From assembly GCF_009687885.1 (NCBI RefSeq), contig NZ_BLAF01000043.1, positions 39,755 to 103,754 of the forward strand: a stretch of 64,000 bases of DNA. The letters are read 5' to 3'. Position numbers and translations under genes: made by a program. Below, piece after piece: positions 23,511-33,278 of this stretch. The DNA comes from Acrocarpospora pleiomorpha (GTDB taxonomy: Bacteria; Actinomycetota; Actinomycetes; Streptosporangiales; Streptosporangiaceae). The notes under the pieces were generated by a model. It was not told the origin of the DNA. It saw only the letters and a program-made list of their open reading frames with translations, and made no database searches. The stretch's first letter is position 1; the number at the start of each line of letters is the position of its first letter.

Positions 23511-24470
23511 TCAGCGCTTGCGGTCGCGGAACCAGGCGGCCGCGCCCGGATGGAGCGGGATCGACGCGGTGGAGATCCCGGTACGCACGTTGATCCGCCA
23601 CGCTTCGGGAACGGCTTCGGCGTCGTCGCGGCCGGCGGAGGTGATCGTGCCGGTGTGCGTGAAAATCGTGTCGGTGATGGCGTAGACCAGGTCATCGGGC
23701 AGGTCGTCGCGCACGAGAAACACGTTCGGCACAGCGACGGTGCGGACGGCCGGGACGCCGGCGTAGGCAGTCGCGGGGATCATGGCCGGCGTGTAGGGAC
23801 CTGGGAACGCCGTGAAGAGCGCGTCCGCCTGTGCGTCCAACGGGATCAGCCGGATCGAGTGCCGCTGCGCCAGTTCCGTGATGGCGGGTGTCGGGACGCC
23901 GGTCAGGGAGAACATCGCGTCGATCTCGCCATCGCGCAGTGCCGCCGCCGATTCGGCCTGGCTGATATACCGACCGTCGGCATTCACCAGGCCGAGCTCC
24001 AGAACCCGCAGCGACATGAACTCCGTGCCCGAGTCACGCGCACCGAGGGACAGGCGCTTGCCCTCCAGGTCCCCGAACTCGTCGATCGCCGAACCGGCCA
24101 TGACCACGAGATGCAGGTGACTGTCATAGAGCCGGCATATCGCCGAGAGCCCCTCAGGCACGCTGCCGTCGGTCGTGATCAGCGCGTCCAGGCTCGTCAG
24201 CCCAAGGTGCACTTCACCGGCCCGCAGCATCCGGATGTTGTCGGTGGACGCCCCACTCGGCACAGTGACCACCGTCACACCCGGCACCTGCTGGGAGATG
24301 TGCTCGGCCAGCGCACCGCCGATGCGCCGGTACACCGCCCCCGCCGGCCCGGTGGCCAGTCGCAGGTGAACCTTGTCGACCTCAGGCTGCTGGGAGCAGC
24401 TGACGAGCAGCCCTCCGGCGGCCAGGAACACCGCCCGCCGGCTGAGCCGTAGCTCCTGGTTCAGCAGCAT
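23511..24470 (-). CDS. TAXI-family TRAP-type solute-binding protein
   Basis: 319 aa from ATG24470; the longer start would add an unstructured extension. Twin-arginine-like SRRAVFLAAGG and lipobox LLVSC mark an exported lipoprotein. VHLRLATGPAGAVYRRIGGALAEHI, VVTVPSGASTDNIRMLRAGEVHLGLTSLDAL and SLGARDSGTEFMSLRVL are typical of TAXI-type binding proteins, which normally feed TRAP permeases. No TRAP permease gene is nearby. Its 3' end faces the TctE-like kinase, so it may be an extra ligand-binding partner of that sensor. Confidence 0.85.
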   Translation of the reverse strand: MLLNQELRLSRRAVFLAAGGLLVSCSQQPEVDKVHLRLATGPAGAVYRRIGGALAEHISQQVPGVTVVTVPSGASTDNIRMLRAGEVHLGLTSLDALITTDGSVPEGLSAICRLYDSHLHLVVMAGSAIDEFGDLEGKRLSLGARDSGTEFMSLRVLELGLVNADGRYISQAESAAALRDGEIDAMFSLTGVPTPAITELAQRHSIRLIPLDAQADALFTAFPGPYTPAMIPATAYAGVPAVRTVAVPNVFLVRDDLPDDLVYAITDTIFTHTGTITSAGRDDAEAVPEAWRINVRTGISTASIPLHPGAAAWFRDRKR

Positions 24471-24719
24471 GCAGGGACGATACGGACGGCGACCGTCGAT
24501 CGCCGATGACATCGACGTCTCATCAATGCACCGCATCCTCGCCACCATCCGGCAAGGCCCCATTGACGTCAATCCCACGCACTGGTGCAGCTGCCGACAG
24601 CAATGGACCGACCTCGTGCGCTGCAAGTCCGAGTCGGCCGACTACGGGCGGGACCATCAAGGAACGTCCGGGACGCTGGAACAACACCTCTCGATCAGGC
24701 CGAGATGACGATCGGCTGC

Positions 24720-25350
24720 TAATTCCAACGCGTTGTGGGCATGCTGCTGCACCACCACGCAAAGACGCACGCGTCCGACGCGACGCTGCCCTTCCCTGAG
24801 ATCATCACGACAGCACTCCGTGCCCGTGCACGGCACGCGACAACGCCCGGTAAACGGCGGAAGACGACTGGCAGGAGACCGTGCTCGTCTCCACCGCTAC
24901 CAATGGCCAGCCAATCGAACCATCCAGCTTCCGGCGCAGCTTCGCGAACGCCCGCGGGCGGGCGCTTGCCAGCTCCACCGATCCCGATGCAGCAGATAGT
25001 CCACGCCCGCCCAGCGTTTAACACACCTCGAACAGCTCACTGATCAGTTCGGCGATCCGGGCCAGCACTGATCCGCCCAGCCGTGCGAGGCCGATCCCTG
25101 CTCCAGCGCCCCCGCCAGGGTCTTCAACTGCGGACCGGTCGGCTTGCACTTCTCCCCGCCCGGCCCTTTGGAGGCCAGCGCGTCCATCCCGCCTTCATCA
25201 AGGCCGGTGCCAGCGGTTAGCCGACATCAGGCTCACCCTGAAGTGCTCGAAGACCTGCTGGGCACTCGCCCCGGCGGCGAACATTTCCCCGGACGTTAAC
25301 CGCACCTGCTCCCGGCGAGCCCGCGCCTGCGCGGTCAACCCCACCGCGGT
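24720..25350 (-). pseudogene. IS630-family transposase remnant
   Basis: On the minus strand, pieces of an IS630-type winged-helix transposase appear in several frames: TAQARARREQVRLTSGEM and ASAQQVFEHFRVSLMSANRW (about 25,230-25,340), then MDALASKGPGGEKCKPTGPQL and HGWADQCW (about 25,060-25,190), then VDYLLHRDRWSWQAPAR (about 24,960-25,010). Stops and frameshifts separate them and the DDE catalytic part is missing. Inactive. Confidence 0.7.
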
Positions 25351-25665
25351 CGGGATATCTCATGTCTCCGATATGGACTACAACCGCCCGCATGTCACCC
25401 AGCCATGACGGTAGGCCTGCGTCCAGAGTGAACTCCATGATGGTGTACGTGTTTTCCACGATAGACCACATAATCGGATGATGATATAGGCGAATCCGGT
25501 ATTACCGCAAAGCTCCTCCTTGATCCGAAACCCTTGACTCTTGAGATCATTTCAATTAACTTGACAATGCCGACAAATGCTTCGTAATGCCCCGAGCCAA
25601 GAAGGGACACCGTAAGCACGGTTTCCTCTACCAAATTTCCATCAACCGGAAGGTGCACCAAAGCT
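25351..25665. other. Intergenic, lower GC, no supported gene
   Basis: About 315 bp between the IS630 remnant and the secreted protein. It probably holds the promoter of the latter. Nothing else is supported. Confidence 0.5.
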
Positions 25666-26724
25666 ATGCAACGACCGTTAGCCAGGGCAATATTGGCCGT
25701 CCTCGTCGCGGGACTTCTCTCTGCTGGAGGTACCGCAAACGCTACGTCCATCTACGCCGGCAACGGCATGGCTGCATCACCGGCCATCGACAGCGCTCAG
25801 CCGTCGATCGTGCCGAAAACTGTCGTACTCGATGCCACGAACTCCGAGGACATTACCCGCTCCAAGAGCGGAAACCGACTCCTGAACGAGTTCTCGCAAC
25901 GGATGCAGGCTAAAGGAATAACCGCACTCAAATCGACTGAGGCCATGACATCGCAGTATGACGTCATCTCTGTGGATCTCGCGAAAATCCTCCCCGACTC
26001 CCGATGCAAGCGGGGGACCGAGAGTCTGATTCTTCCCAAGAGCACCACTGAGGTTCGATACATCGGCGGGCCCCGAAACGAGCAGGACGGCACAAACCCG
26101 TGCATGGTCACTGTCGAGTGGGACGATCAGGATCCCGACCCTCAGGCACAGGATGACCCCCAATCCAGATCTGAAAAGGCAGTAGGAATCCTTGAGGCAC
26201 CGTACGTTGAGCAGTATCACGAGTACTGCGCGGCAAGGAAGACCTATACCGGGTTCTGGGAGGAGCCCTGCTACAAGCGCTTCGTGCTGAAGTATGACGG
26301 AAACTCAACATGGAACTACTACAGTTTCGAGGCCTGGAATACATGTCAGGCCAATGTCCTGCTTGGGGAACTGATTTCGTGCGGACGTGGCCAAGAGGCT
26401 GCCGCCGACTCCCCAACCCTGTACTCAGTTGATTTTAGCCCGCAGAATCCAAGCACCGGAAACTGCCGCGCGGTAAGCTACGAGGTCCAGCTGTACAATG
26501 CATTTACAGTCGGCGGCTCTTACAACCATTGCGACGAGCAGCGTGTCTACGACTATCCCGAACCTGGCAAGATGAGTACCTATTATAAAGGCCAGACGGA
26601 GTACCTGCGTACGACCAGGCATCAGGTTTCGGTGAAGGTTGCACAGAATGACGGTCGACCCCAGTGGACCAACTGGTTCAATGGAGAGACGTGCAGCTAT
26701 ATAGACGGAGGCTTCTGTATCTGA
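25666..26724 (+). CDS. Secreted cysteine-containing protein of unknown function
   Basis: 352 aa. Signal peptide (RAILAVLVAGLLSAGGTANA). The mature protein has about ten cysteines (for example SRCKRG, NPCMVTVEW, EYCAARKTY, EEPCYKRF, NTCQANV, ISCGRG, GNCRAV, NHCDEQ, ETCSY, GGFCI), probably disulphide-bonded outside the cell, and is rich in aromatic residues. GC is clearly lower than in the neighbours. It is followed by a strong terminator and a lipoprotein gene of similar composition. No enzyme motif; family not recognised. Confidence 0.72.
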   Translation: MQRPLARAILAVLVAGLLSAGGTANATSIYAGNGMAASPAIDSAQPSIVPKTVVLDATNSEDITRSKSGNRLLNEFSQRMQAKGITALKSTEAMTSQYDVISVDLAKILPDSRCKRGTESLILPKSTTEVRYIGGPRNEQDGTNPCMVTVEWDDQDPDPQAQDDPQSRSEKAVGILEAPYVEQYHEYCAARKTYTGFWEEPCYKRFVLKYDGNSTWNYYSFEAWNTCQANVLLGELISCGRGQEAAADSPTLYSVDFSPQNPSTGNCRAVSYEVQLYNAFTVGGSYNHCDEQRVYDYPEPGKMSTYYKGQTEYLRTTRHQVSVKVAQNDGRPQWTNWFNGETCSYIDGGFCI

Positions 26725-26736
26725 CTACTCAATAGT

Positions 26737-26775
26737 GAGTATGAGGGCCGGGGCGCGCCCCTGGCCCTCATACTC
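26737..26775 (+). terminator. Strong intrinsic-type terminator hairpin
   Basis: GAGTATGAGGGCC pairs perfectly with GGCCCTCATACTC (13-bp stem, GC-rich loop) 13 bp after the secreted protein's stop and 25 bp before the lipoprotein gene. Confidence 0.85.
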
Positions 26776-26800
26776 ATATCCTCGAAGGAAAGGATTCCTC

Positions 26801-27310
26801 ATGCGTTTGACCACACGTCTGATTTCTGTCTTGGCCATCGTAGTGTGCACGGCAGCCTGTATGCCTAGGCCAGGTAAAGCCGAACCTTCACCAGAAATAT
26901 TGACGCAAGACATGGCGGAGTCAACGCTCGAAAAGGTCGCGACCGGAGTAGCGAAGAATGGTGTCGCCGATTTCTGCTCAAGGCATGTCCGCAGCACCGA
27001 GACATGCGCAATTCTCCTGAAAGATGCTCTCAAATGGTGCCTGCTTCCTGGGGACAAGCCTCAAATCAAACGAGCGGCACATATCCCTCCGAAAGATCAG
27101 TCTGAAGGCGGGTGGCTGCTGGAACTTCACGGCCGAACGAAGGATGGCCAGCAGTACGTTTCGGAGTTCTTCGTGGTCCGGCCAGAAAATGAGCCGCCTC
27201 AGGCGGCTTTCGGTATCTACTGGACAGGCCTCGGATTTGAAGGATCTCCGTTTGGGCCGAACAACACGAAAATCCCGCAGAACGCTTGCCCAGGTGCAGG
27301 TAGATCATAG
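26801..27310 (+). CDS. Small lipoprotein of unknown function
   Basis: 169 aa from ATG26801, which has AAGGAAAGGA 6 nt upstream; the longer start lies in the terminator. Signal peptide with lipobox TAACMP, so membrane-anchored outside the cell. The mature part has SRHVRSTETCAILLKDALKWC and GGWLLELHGRTKDGQQYVSEFFVVRPEN, the latter beta-rich. It shares low GC with the upstream secreted protein and may have arrived with it. Unknown family. Confidence 0.72.
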   Translation: MRLTTRLISVLAIVVCTAACMPRPGKAEPSPEILTQDMAESTLEKVATGVAKNGVADFCSRHVRSTETCAILLKDALKWCLLPGDKPQIKRAAHIPPKDQSEGGWLLELHGRTKDGQQYVSEFFVVRPENEPPQAAFGIYWTGLGFEGSPFGPNNTKIPQNACPGAGRS

Positions 27311-27542
27311 CACCAGGCACTTTGGGTGTTTCAGTCCCGATAAGTGGGATGACCCAGTTGGGCCATTGTGATCCTCTTAGCGGATTCTCCGCACGCTCCG
27401 GTCGGCGGCCAGCCAGGCCCTTTGTCATCCTGCTTGAGCAGGATGGACGCAGCCACATGGTGAGCTTCCCCCGCCAGCGCGTGAACCCGTCGCCGCTGAT
27501 CGCCTCCGTCACGCTGGGCGCGATGCGCAGCGTGCGGAGCCT

Positions 27543-28560
27543 TCATCTCATGTTGATCATCTGCAGGAGATGGCACGCACCCTCCATCATGCGACTGCCG
27601 CCCTTGCGCGCGGCTATCTCGGCCAGTCCTGGAACATCGACCCGCGCCCCGGCGAAAGTAGCGGCCTTGACCGCGACGGCCAGAAGGTCCACCAGACCAG
27701 TCAGTGGTCGCTCTCCTGCTTCGGGCAGCAGGGCGGGAGGCGCGTCGGCCAGGAGGGCCCATGTTTCGTGGTGTGCCCCGCACAGTGCGAGCTCCTCCAG
27801 GGCCGGTGTGACCCGGTTGAGCTTCACGACGTCCGCACGGACCAGTTTCCCCAGCGCCCAGCCGAAATCGGCTCCAACGAGTTCTCCACGCAGGGCGAGG
27901 ATCTTCGCCGCATCGATGGCCCACGCTCGCTGTGCGGGTTGTTTGTGCCCCAGCGCCGTCACGATGGCGCTCGCAGTCGCCCGCCCTACCGGGCCCTCGC
28001 CCCGGGCCAGGGTGGTCAGCACCTCCAATTGGGCGCGGACAAGGTCAGTTTCTGGGCGCGGGCGAGAACCTCGGGGTCGACGGATCGAGGCAGGCGGAGC
28101 AGAGCCTGACAGAAGTCGAGCGGAAGAGGTTCGTCGTCTCCCAGGAGTTCCAGGCGGCTGACCCAGCGTTCCGGCATCGAGGTGCCCGGTGGGAGCGGTC
28201 GGGGTGGCCAGCAGCACCGGGATCGTCCGGCCGGACTCCAGCAGGGCGATATCTTGCCGGCCAGTTCATTCAGGGAATCGATCCCTGGCGGCAGATCGGG
28301 GAAGCGAGACCGCCGCCCCCAGGGTGCCGGCCACCGGTGGCTCGGGCAGCGCCGGAGCGACCTCGCCGAAGGCGTCAGCGATCTGACCGAGGAGTTCCGC
28401 CGGGAGAGCCGCCGCAGCCTCGCGGATCACGCCAGCGGTTGCCGGGCTCGCGTGGGGTGCCGGCTTGAGCGCCAGCCGTACCGCCCAATCGCGCAGCGCA
28501 GGCGTTTCGGTCGCCGGTGGTGGGTTCCATAGCCGTACCGTTCCGTCGAGGCCTGTGTTG
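27543..28560 (-). pseudogene. DUF6493-like protein C-terminal remnant, multiple frameshifts
   Basis: Minus-strand pieces in successive frames read TGLDGTVRLWNPP and ALRDWAVRLALKPAP (about 28,400-28,560), then RTIPVLLATPTAPTGHLDAGTL (about 28,180-28,240), then LELLGDDEPLPLDFCQALLRLP (about 28,090-28,160). A long open piece follows (LEVLTTLARGEG, LEELALCGAHHETWALLADAP, GGSRMMEGACHLLQMI) to 27543. The end resembles the C-terminus of DUF6493 proteins. At least three frameshifts and loss of the N-terminal half mean it is dead. Confidence 0.65.
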
Positions 28561-28633
28561 TCTGGATTAGCCAGCCCGGAACAACGACAGCTTGCTCCCT
28601 GCAGGCTGCCAGAAATTGTCAGTATGCCCGAGA

Positions 28634-29518
28634 ATGTCCGCCATGGATTCCCCATTGGTCCTGGCCAGTCTGCCTTTCGCCCTCGGCATCGTCATGCTCG
28701 GCCTGGGTCTCGGCCTGACCCTGGACGACTTCCGGCGGGTGGGCCAATATCCGAAGGCGGCCGTGGTCGCGCTGCTGTGCCAGGTCGTGGTGCTGCCGGC
28801 GATCTGCTTTGGCCTGGTGCTGGCCTTCCGGCTCCCGGCGGAGCTGGCGGTCGGGTTGATGGTGGTCGCGGCGTCGCCCGGTGGCCCCACGGCCAACCTG
28901 TTCAGTCACCTGTTCGGCGGGAACGTCGCGCTGAACATCACGCTCACCGCGGTCAACTCGGTGCTGGTCGTGGTCACGCTGCCGATCGTGGTGAACCTCT
29001 CGGCCGGGTACTTCCTTCCCGGTGGGGCCGCCCTCGGGCTGCAGGTCGACAAGTTGCAGCAGGTCTTCGTGATGGTGCTCGGGCCGGTCGTGGTCGGGAT
29101 GCTCGTGCGCGCGCTGGCGCCGCAGGTGGCGCGGCGGCTCAACCTTCCCGTCCGGGTGCTGTCAGTTGTGGTCCTGGTCGGGGTCATCTCCGCCGTGCTG
29201 TACGGGGAGCGGGAGAACCTCGTCGGCTATTTCGTCTCGGTCGGGCTGGCCGTGCTGGCTTTCAACATCGTGAGCCTGCTGGTCGGCTACGGCGTGCCGC
29301 GCCTGACCGGCGTCGACCACCGCGCGGCCACCGCGGCCGGGTTTGAGATCGGCATCCACAACACCGCGCTCGCCATCACGGTCGCGCTGAGCCCGGCCTT
29401 GTTGAACAGTGCCGAGATCGCCATCCCGGGCGCGGTATACGGCATTGTCATGTTCTTCACGGCGGCCGGGTTCGGCTGGTTGATCACCCGTCGAGCTCTA
29501 ATAGGCTCGTCCCAGTGA
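28634..29518 (+). CDS. Bile acid:sodium symporter (BASS) family transporter
   Basis: 294 aa with eight to ten membrane helices. ALGIVMLGLGLGLTLDDFRRV, VVAASPGGPTANLFSHLFGGNVALNITLTAVNS and FEIGIHNTALAITVAL are the two conserved crossing motifs of BASS/SBF transporters, which carry organic anions with sodium. ATG28643 is an alternative start three codons on. Ends 16 bp from the convergent regulator gene. Confidence 0.9.
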   Translation: MSAMDSPLVLASLPFALGIVMLGLGLGLTLDDFRRVGQYPKAAVVALLCQVVVLPAICFGLVLAFRLPAELAVGLMVVAASPGGPTANLFSHLFGGNVALNITLTAVNSVLVVVTLPIVVNLSAGYFLPGGAALGLQVDKLQQVFVMVLGPVVVGMLVRALAPQVARRLNLPVRVLSVVVLVGVISAVLYGERENLVGYFVSVGLAVLAFNIVSLLVGYGVPRLTGVDHRAATAAGFEIGIHNTALAITVALSPALLNSAEIAIPGAVYGIVMFFTAAGFGWLITRRALIGSSQ

Positions 29519-29533
29519 CTGTCCGAAGTGCGG

Positions 29534-32500
29534 TCAAAGCTCGGCGAGGAACTTCTCGGCGCGGCGGGCGAAGAGGTGAGACTCGCGTTCGTTGGACTGG
29601 TCGCGGGCTGTTTCGGCAGCGGCTCGTACGACTTCGGCGGGTTCGCCGCGGGCGTGGAGCAGGCGCGCCCGCAGCAGCAGGACAAGTCCTTCGGCGTAGC
29701 GTTGGCCGTAGGCCTCGAGGGCCTGGTCCGCTCGATCGAGGGCGATGGCCGCCTCGTCCGGCCTCCCGGCGGCCAACCACATCTCGGCGATCAGTCCGTG
29801 GTGGTACGCGACGCCCCACCGCGGCGGGTCGACCAGCGTCCCGGCCAGGAGCTGTTCGGCCTCCGCCGCGATGCCGGCCGGGTCATCGCCGACGAGGGCA
29901 CGGGCCCAGTACCAGTTCAGGCGTATGTAGAGCTCTTGCTGGACGGCGGCGCGGCCGGTGCCCACGGCCGTCCAGCGCTCGATCGTGCGTATCACCCAGC
30001 CCGCGTCACCGGCCATCGAAGCGATGATGGTGATGTAGTAGGCCCAGGTCGCGACCGCATACTGGTCGTCGGGGCCATTCCACTTGTCGATCATGGTCCC
30101 CGCCGTCTCGACGTCACCGTGTAGTGCCGTCACGACGGCCAGCCAGCCGGGCCACTCACCCGAGACGTCACGCCGGATCGGGGTCTCGCTGTGCGCGGAG
30201 ACGACCCCGTCGAGAAGGGCGGGGTTGTTCTCGCTGAAGCACCGGTATGCCGCGCCGATGTTGCCGATGTCCCACTGGTGCAGGCCCCAGGCTTGCCGGC
30301 CGTACACGCGGACGACCGGATCGGAGGACGCCTCCCCTTGGTCGTACAGCCGGCGGACCAGACGAAGGCGGTCCCACTCCAGGAAGGTGTAGGCCCCGAA
30401 CAGGCGGGCGAAGAGGAGGCCGGCGGCGTCCACCTCCCGGCCGAGTTGGCGGGCCAGGTGTTCCGCACGCTCCAGCAGGTCGAACGTGGTGCCGCCGAAC
30501 CCGGCTTGCCGACGCGGGGCGATGGCGAGGAGCGAGAGAGCGGAGAGCTCGAGTTCCGGGAGCCCGGCGGCGCGCGCGACCTGGGCGGCCGATTCCAGGT
30601 GCCGATCGGCGGCGGCGAACGCGAGCTTGGTCGCCGCGCGACGACCGGCGCGCTTCAACGCCTCCGCCGTACGAACCGGATCGGCGAGGGCCCTGGCGGC
30701 CCACAGATGGAAGGCGAGCCGTTCGGTGAAGGACTCGTCGTCCGCTTGGCCTTCTTCGAGCGCGTCCGCGACACGCAGGTGCAGCCGGATGGCCCGCCAA
30801 TGCGCCGTTGTCTCCGTGACCGATTCGCGAACCAGGTCGTGCGCGAAGCGCCACGAGAACGGGTCCTCCGGCTCCGTTTCGAGCAGGCCGAGCGCGCGCA
30901 ACGGTTCGAGGCGTTCGAGGCAGTCTGCGACGTCGACACCGGCGGCGCGGGCGAGCAGGCCGAGGTCGACGTCGCGGCCGATCAGCGCGGCGACCTGCAA
31001 CAGGTCGCGAGCGCTGTCGTCGAGGCCGGCCATGCGATCGCGGACGACGTCTCGCACGGTGGACGGCACCCCGGCCCGGGCCGATGCGTCGCCGTCGCCG
31101 AGCGCGCCGCGGTCGCTGAGAAGCCGTGACAGTTCGCGGACGAAGAAGGGATTGCCGGCGGTGCGAACGTGGATGTTGCGGGCGATGTCCGTGCTGGGTT
31201 CGTGGCCGGTCTCGCGGCGGATGAGTTCGGCCACGTCGGTCAGGCTGAGCGGGCCGAGTCGGATCCTGCGGTGGCTGGGCAGCCGGCTGGCGGCGGCCAG
31301 TACTCGCGAAAGGTCGGAGCCGGGTGTGGGTGCGCGGTCGCGAAGGGCGCCGATGATCGCGGTGCCGGTGGGTAGCCGGCCCACCACGTGGCCGAACAGC
31401 TGGAGCGAGGCGGCATCGATCCATTGAAGATCGTCCATGACCAGCAGCATCGGCCGTTCTGCCGAGGCCTGGCCGATAACGGTAACGACCTGCTCGAACA
31501 GGCGGAACTGGGCACGGCTGCCGGCAACCGGCGGCGCGGCGTCATCGTCTCCAGCTTCGAGGAGGCGACCGAGTTCGCCGGTCAGCCACTTCTCACGCGC
31601 CGGCGCGGGCAGGCTGTCGAGGACGATGGTGAGCGCCTGCTCCCATGGCCACATCGATGGTGTTCCGTCGCCTTCCAGACAGGAAGCCCAGACAACGAGC
31701 GCGCCACGCTGGTCCGCGACGGCGGCGGCCTCTTCCAGCAGGCGCGTCTTACCCGCGCCCGGTTCGCCTTCGACGATGCCGAGCCCGGTGCGGCCGGTGA
31801 GCGCCGCCTCGATGGCCTGCCGCAGCACGCCGAGTTCCTCGCCCCGGCCGACCAGTCCGGCTGCCTGCCTCGCCGATGCACGGTCACTCTCCGTGCTAGT
31901 CATCACCGGCGGCCTCGGGGTCTGCGTCAGCACTCGCAGATGCGCGGCCTGCAGCGCCGGGCCGGGGTCGATGCCGAGCTCCTCGGCGAGGCGGTCACGG
32001 ACCGCGTGAAACGCTGACAGCGCCTCCGCCTGCCGTCCAGCGGCACCGAGGGTGGTGATGAGGCTGGCATGTACGGGTTCGTGGAACAGCGCCATCGACG
32101 CGGCCAGCTGCAACGGCGGGATCACCCGCTCCGGTCGGCGCAACGACACGGCCAGTTCGGCCGCTGCCGCGCAGGCGGCGTGGAACTCGTCGTCGAGGGC
32201 TGCCAAGATCGGCATCGCGGTCGATCCGTAGGAAAGCCCATCCCCCGCGGGGCCCTGCCAGAGGCCGAGCGCTTCGACGTAGTAATCGAGCGCCACTTCG
32301 CGAGCTTGCTGGGCGAGGGCGGCCTGGCCGGCTTGGCGGAGTTCCCGGAACGTGACGAGGTCCAGCGTGCTGGGGCCGGCACTGAACACGTACGCGTCGC
32401 CCCGGCGGTGCAGGTATGTACCGGCTGCCCGGGCGGGGACCGCGGGTTCGAGCACCCGCCGCAATGCCCCGACGTACTTGTGGATGATGTTGAGCGCGCT

Positions 32501-32755
32501 GGCGGGGGCGTCATCGGCCCAGATCAGGTCGATCAATTCTCTCGTGCTGACCGGACGGCCCACGCGCGCCAGGAGCAGGGCCAGCAGCTGAGCCTGCTGC
32601 CGAGGGCCGGCGTCCAGTTCGACGCTATCGCGCCACAGCCGCAACGGACCGAGGATCTGCAGACGCAGCGAACCGGCGCCGGTCGGCAAACCTTCGCCGT
32701 CGGGCCGAACGGGATGGGCTGGCCCAGTCACGTCTGTCGACTCCCGGATGGCCAT
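29534..32755 (-). CDS. SARP/BTAD-type transcriptional activator with AAA ATPase and TPR-like region
   Basis: 1,073 aa. N-terminal OmpR-like winged helix (about 30-115: LRLQILGPLRLWRDSVEL, RQQAQLLALLLA, INIIHKYVGALRRVLEP) and BTAD (about 125-280) are the DNA-binding pair of SARP/AfsR activators. An AAA_16-type ATPase follows, with Walker A GEPGAGKT (330-337) and Walker B LLVMDDLQWID. The last 500 residues are helical repeats of TPR type. Such proteins activate antibiotic or accessory clusters, but no biosynthetic cluster is adjacent. A fragment of a paralogue lies at 37.84-37.93 kb. Confidence 0.9.
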   Translation of the reverse strand: MAIRESTDVTGPAHPVRPDGEGLPTGAGSLRLQILGPLRLWRDSVELDAGPRQQAQLLALLLARVGRPVSTRELIDLIWADDAPASALNIIHKYVGALRRVLEPAVPARAAGTYLHRRGDAYVFSAGPSTLDLVTFRELRQAGQAALAQQAREVALDYYVEALGLWQGPAGDGLSYGSTAMPILAALDDEFHAACAAAAELAVSLRRPERVIPPLQLAASMALFHEPVHASLITTLGAAGRQAEALSAFHAVRDRLAEELGIDPGPALQAAHLRVLTQTPRPPVMTSTESDRASARQAAGLVGRGEELGVLRQAIEAALTGRTGLGIVEGEPGAGKTRLLEEAAAVADQRGALVVWASCLEGDGTPSMWPWEQALTIVLDSLPAPAREKWLTGELGRLLEAGDDDAAPPVAGSRAQFRLFEQVVTVIGQASAERPMLLVMDDLQWIDAASLQLFGHVVGRLPTGTAIIGALRDRAPTPGSDLSRVLAAASRLPSHRRIRLGPLSLTDVAELIRRETGHEPSTDIARNIHVRTAGNPFFVRELSRLLSDRGALGDGDASARAGVPSTVRDVVRDRMAGLDDSARDLLQVAALIGRDVDLGLLARAAGVDVADCLERLEPLRALGLLETEPEDPFSWRFAHDLVRESVTETTAHWRAIRLHLRVADALEEGQADDESFTERLAFHLWAARALADPVRTAEALKRAGRRAATKLAFAAADRHLESAAQVARAAGLPELELSALSLLAIAPRRQAGFGGTTFDLLERAEHLARQLGREVDAAGLLFARLFGAYTFLEWDRLRLVRRLYDQGEASSDPVVRVYGRQAWGLHQWDIGNIGAAYRCFSENNPALLDGVVSAHSETPIRRDVSGEWPGWLAVVTALHGDVETAGTMIDKWNGPDDQYAVATWAYYITIIASMAGDAGWVIRTIERWTAVGTGRAAVQQELYIRLNWYWARALVGDDPAGIAAEAEQLLAGTLVDPPRWGVAYHHGLIAEMWLAAGRPDEAAIALDRADQALEAYGQRYAEGLVLLLRARLLHARGEPAEVVRAAAETARDQSNERESHLFARRAEKFLAEL

Positions 32756-32917
32756 TACAGACTTTGTCCGCTTACAACCCGTTTCGGGTTGCAGTGTGCA
32801 CCGAGTCTACTGGTCCAGGATTGGTCGTAGAAGGAAGGGTCGGCAGACGCGCCACCTCAAGCCCGTATCGAACAAAATAGCGGAACGCCGCGATCCGGCG
32901 CTGAGTGATGGCCTAGA

Positions 32918-33256
32918 TCACGATCGCTGGGCACGCCGACGCACGATGGCGCAGACGGTAACAAGCGCTGCAACGGCGACGAGCTGACTACCTAGAACGA
33001 TCCTGTTGTAGTCGATCGCGGGGTGCCAGCGGATGATGCCCTTCGTGATGACGAATACGCCGGTCGGTGTGACTCCTACCCCGAAGGCGCCGCCCGAGCC
33101 CTCGCCGGGCTGATCCCCGTCCCAGCGACCGCCACCGCCTCCGCCACCGCGGGCCGCGGGAATGACCGTCACACCGTCACAGGTGATGGGATTGCCGAAA
33201 GCGCGCCGTACTGTGGCGGCGTCCCGTGCCTTTTCGAGTATGTCAACGACGTCCAT
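32918..33256 (-). CDS. GerW/YtfJ-like sporulation-associated protein
   Basis: 112 aa. ATG33256 has AAGGAG upstream. VFGNPITCDGVTVIPAA-type sequence, a glycine run (GGGGGGG), then GGAFGVGVTPTGVFVITKGIIRWHPAIDYNRIVLGSQL is the GerW (YtfJ) family pattern. A C-terminal hydrophobic helix (LVAVAALVTVCAIV) follows. The name comes from a Bacillus spore germination protein; in actinomycetes the role is unknown. Last gene of a four-gene operon. Confidence 0.85.
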   Translation of the reverse strand: MDVVDILEKARDAATVRRAFGNPITCDGVTVIPAARGGGGGGGRWDGDQPGEGSGGAFGVGVTPTGVFVITKGIIRWHPAIDYNRIVLGSQLVAVAALVTVCAIVRRRAQRS

Positions 33257-33278
33257 TTCTGCTCCTTCTGATGCGGCG

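Noticed and set aside
30168..31424. Alternative minus-strand frame inside the BTAD regulator
   Set aside because: Low-complexity Arg/Pro composition; the overlapping frame contains the ATPase motifs.
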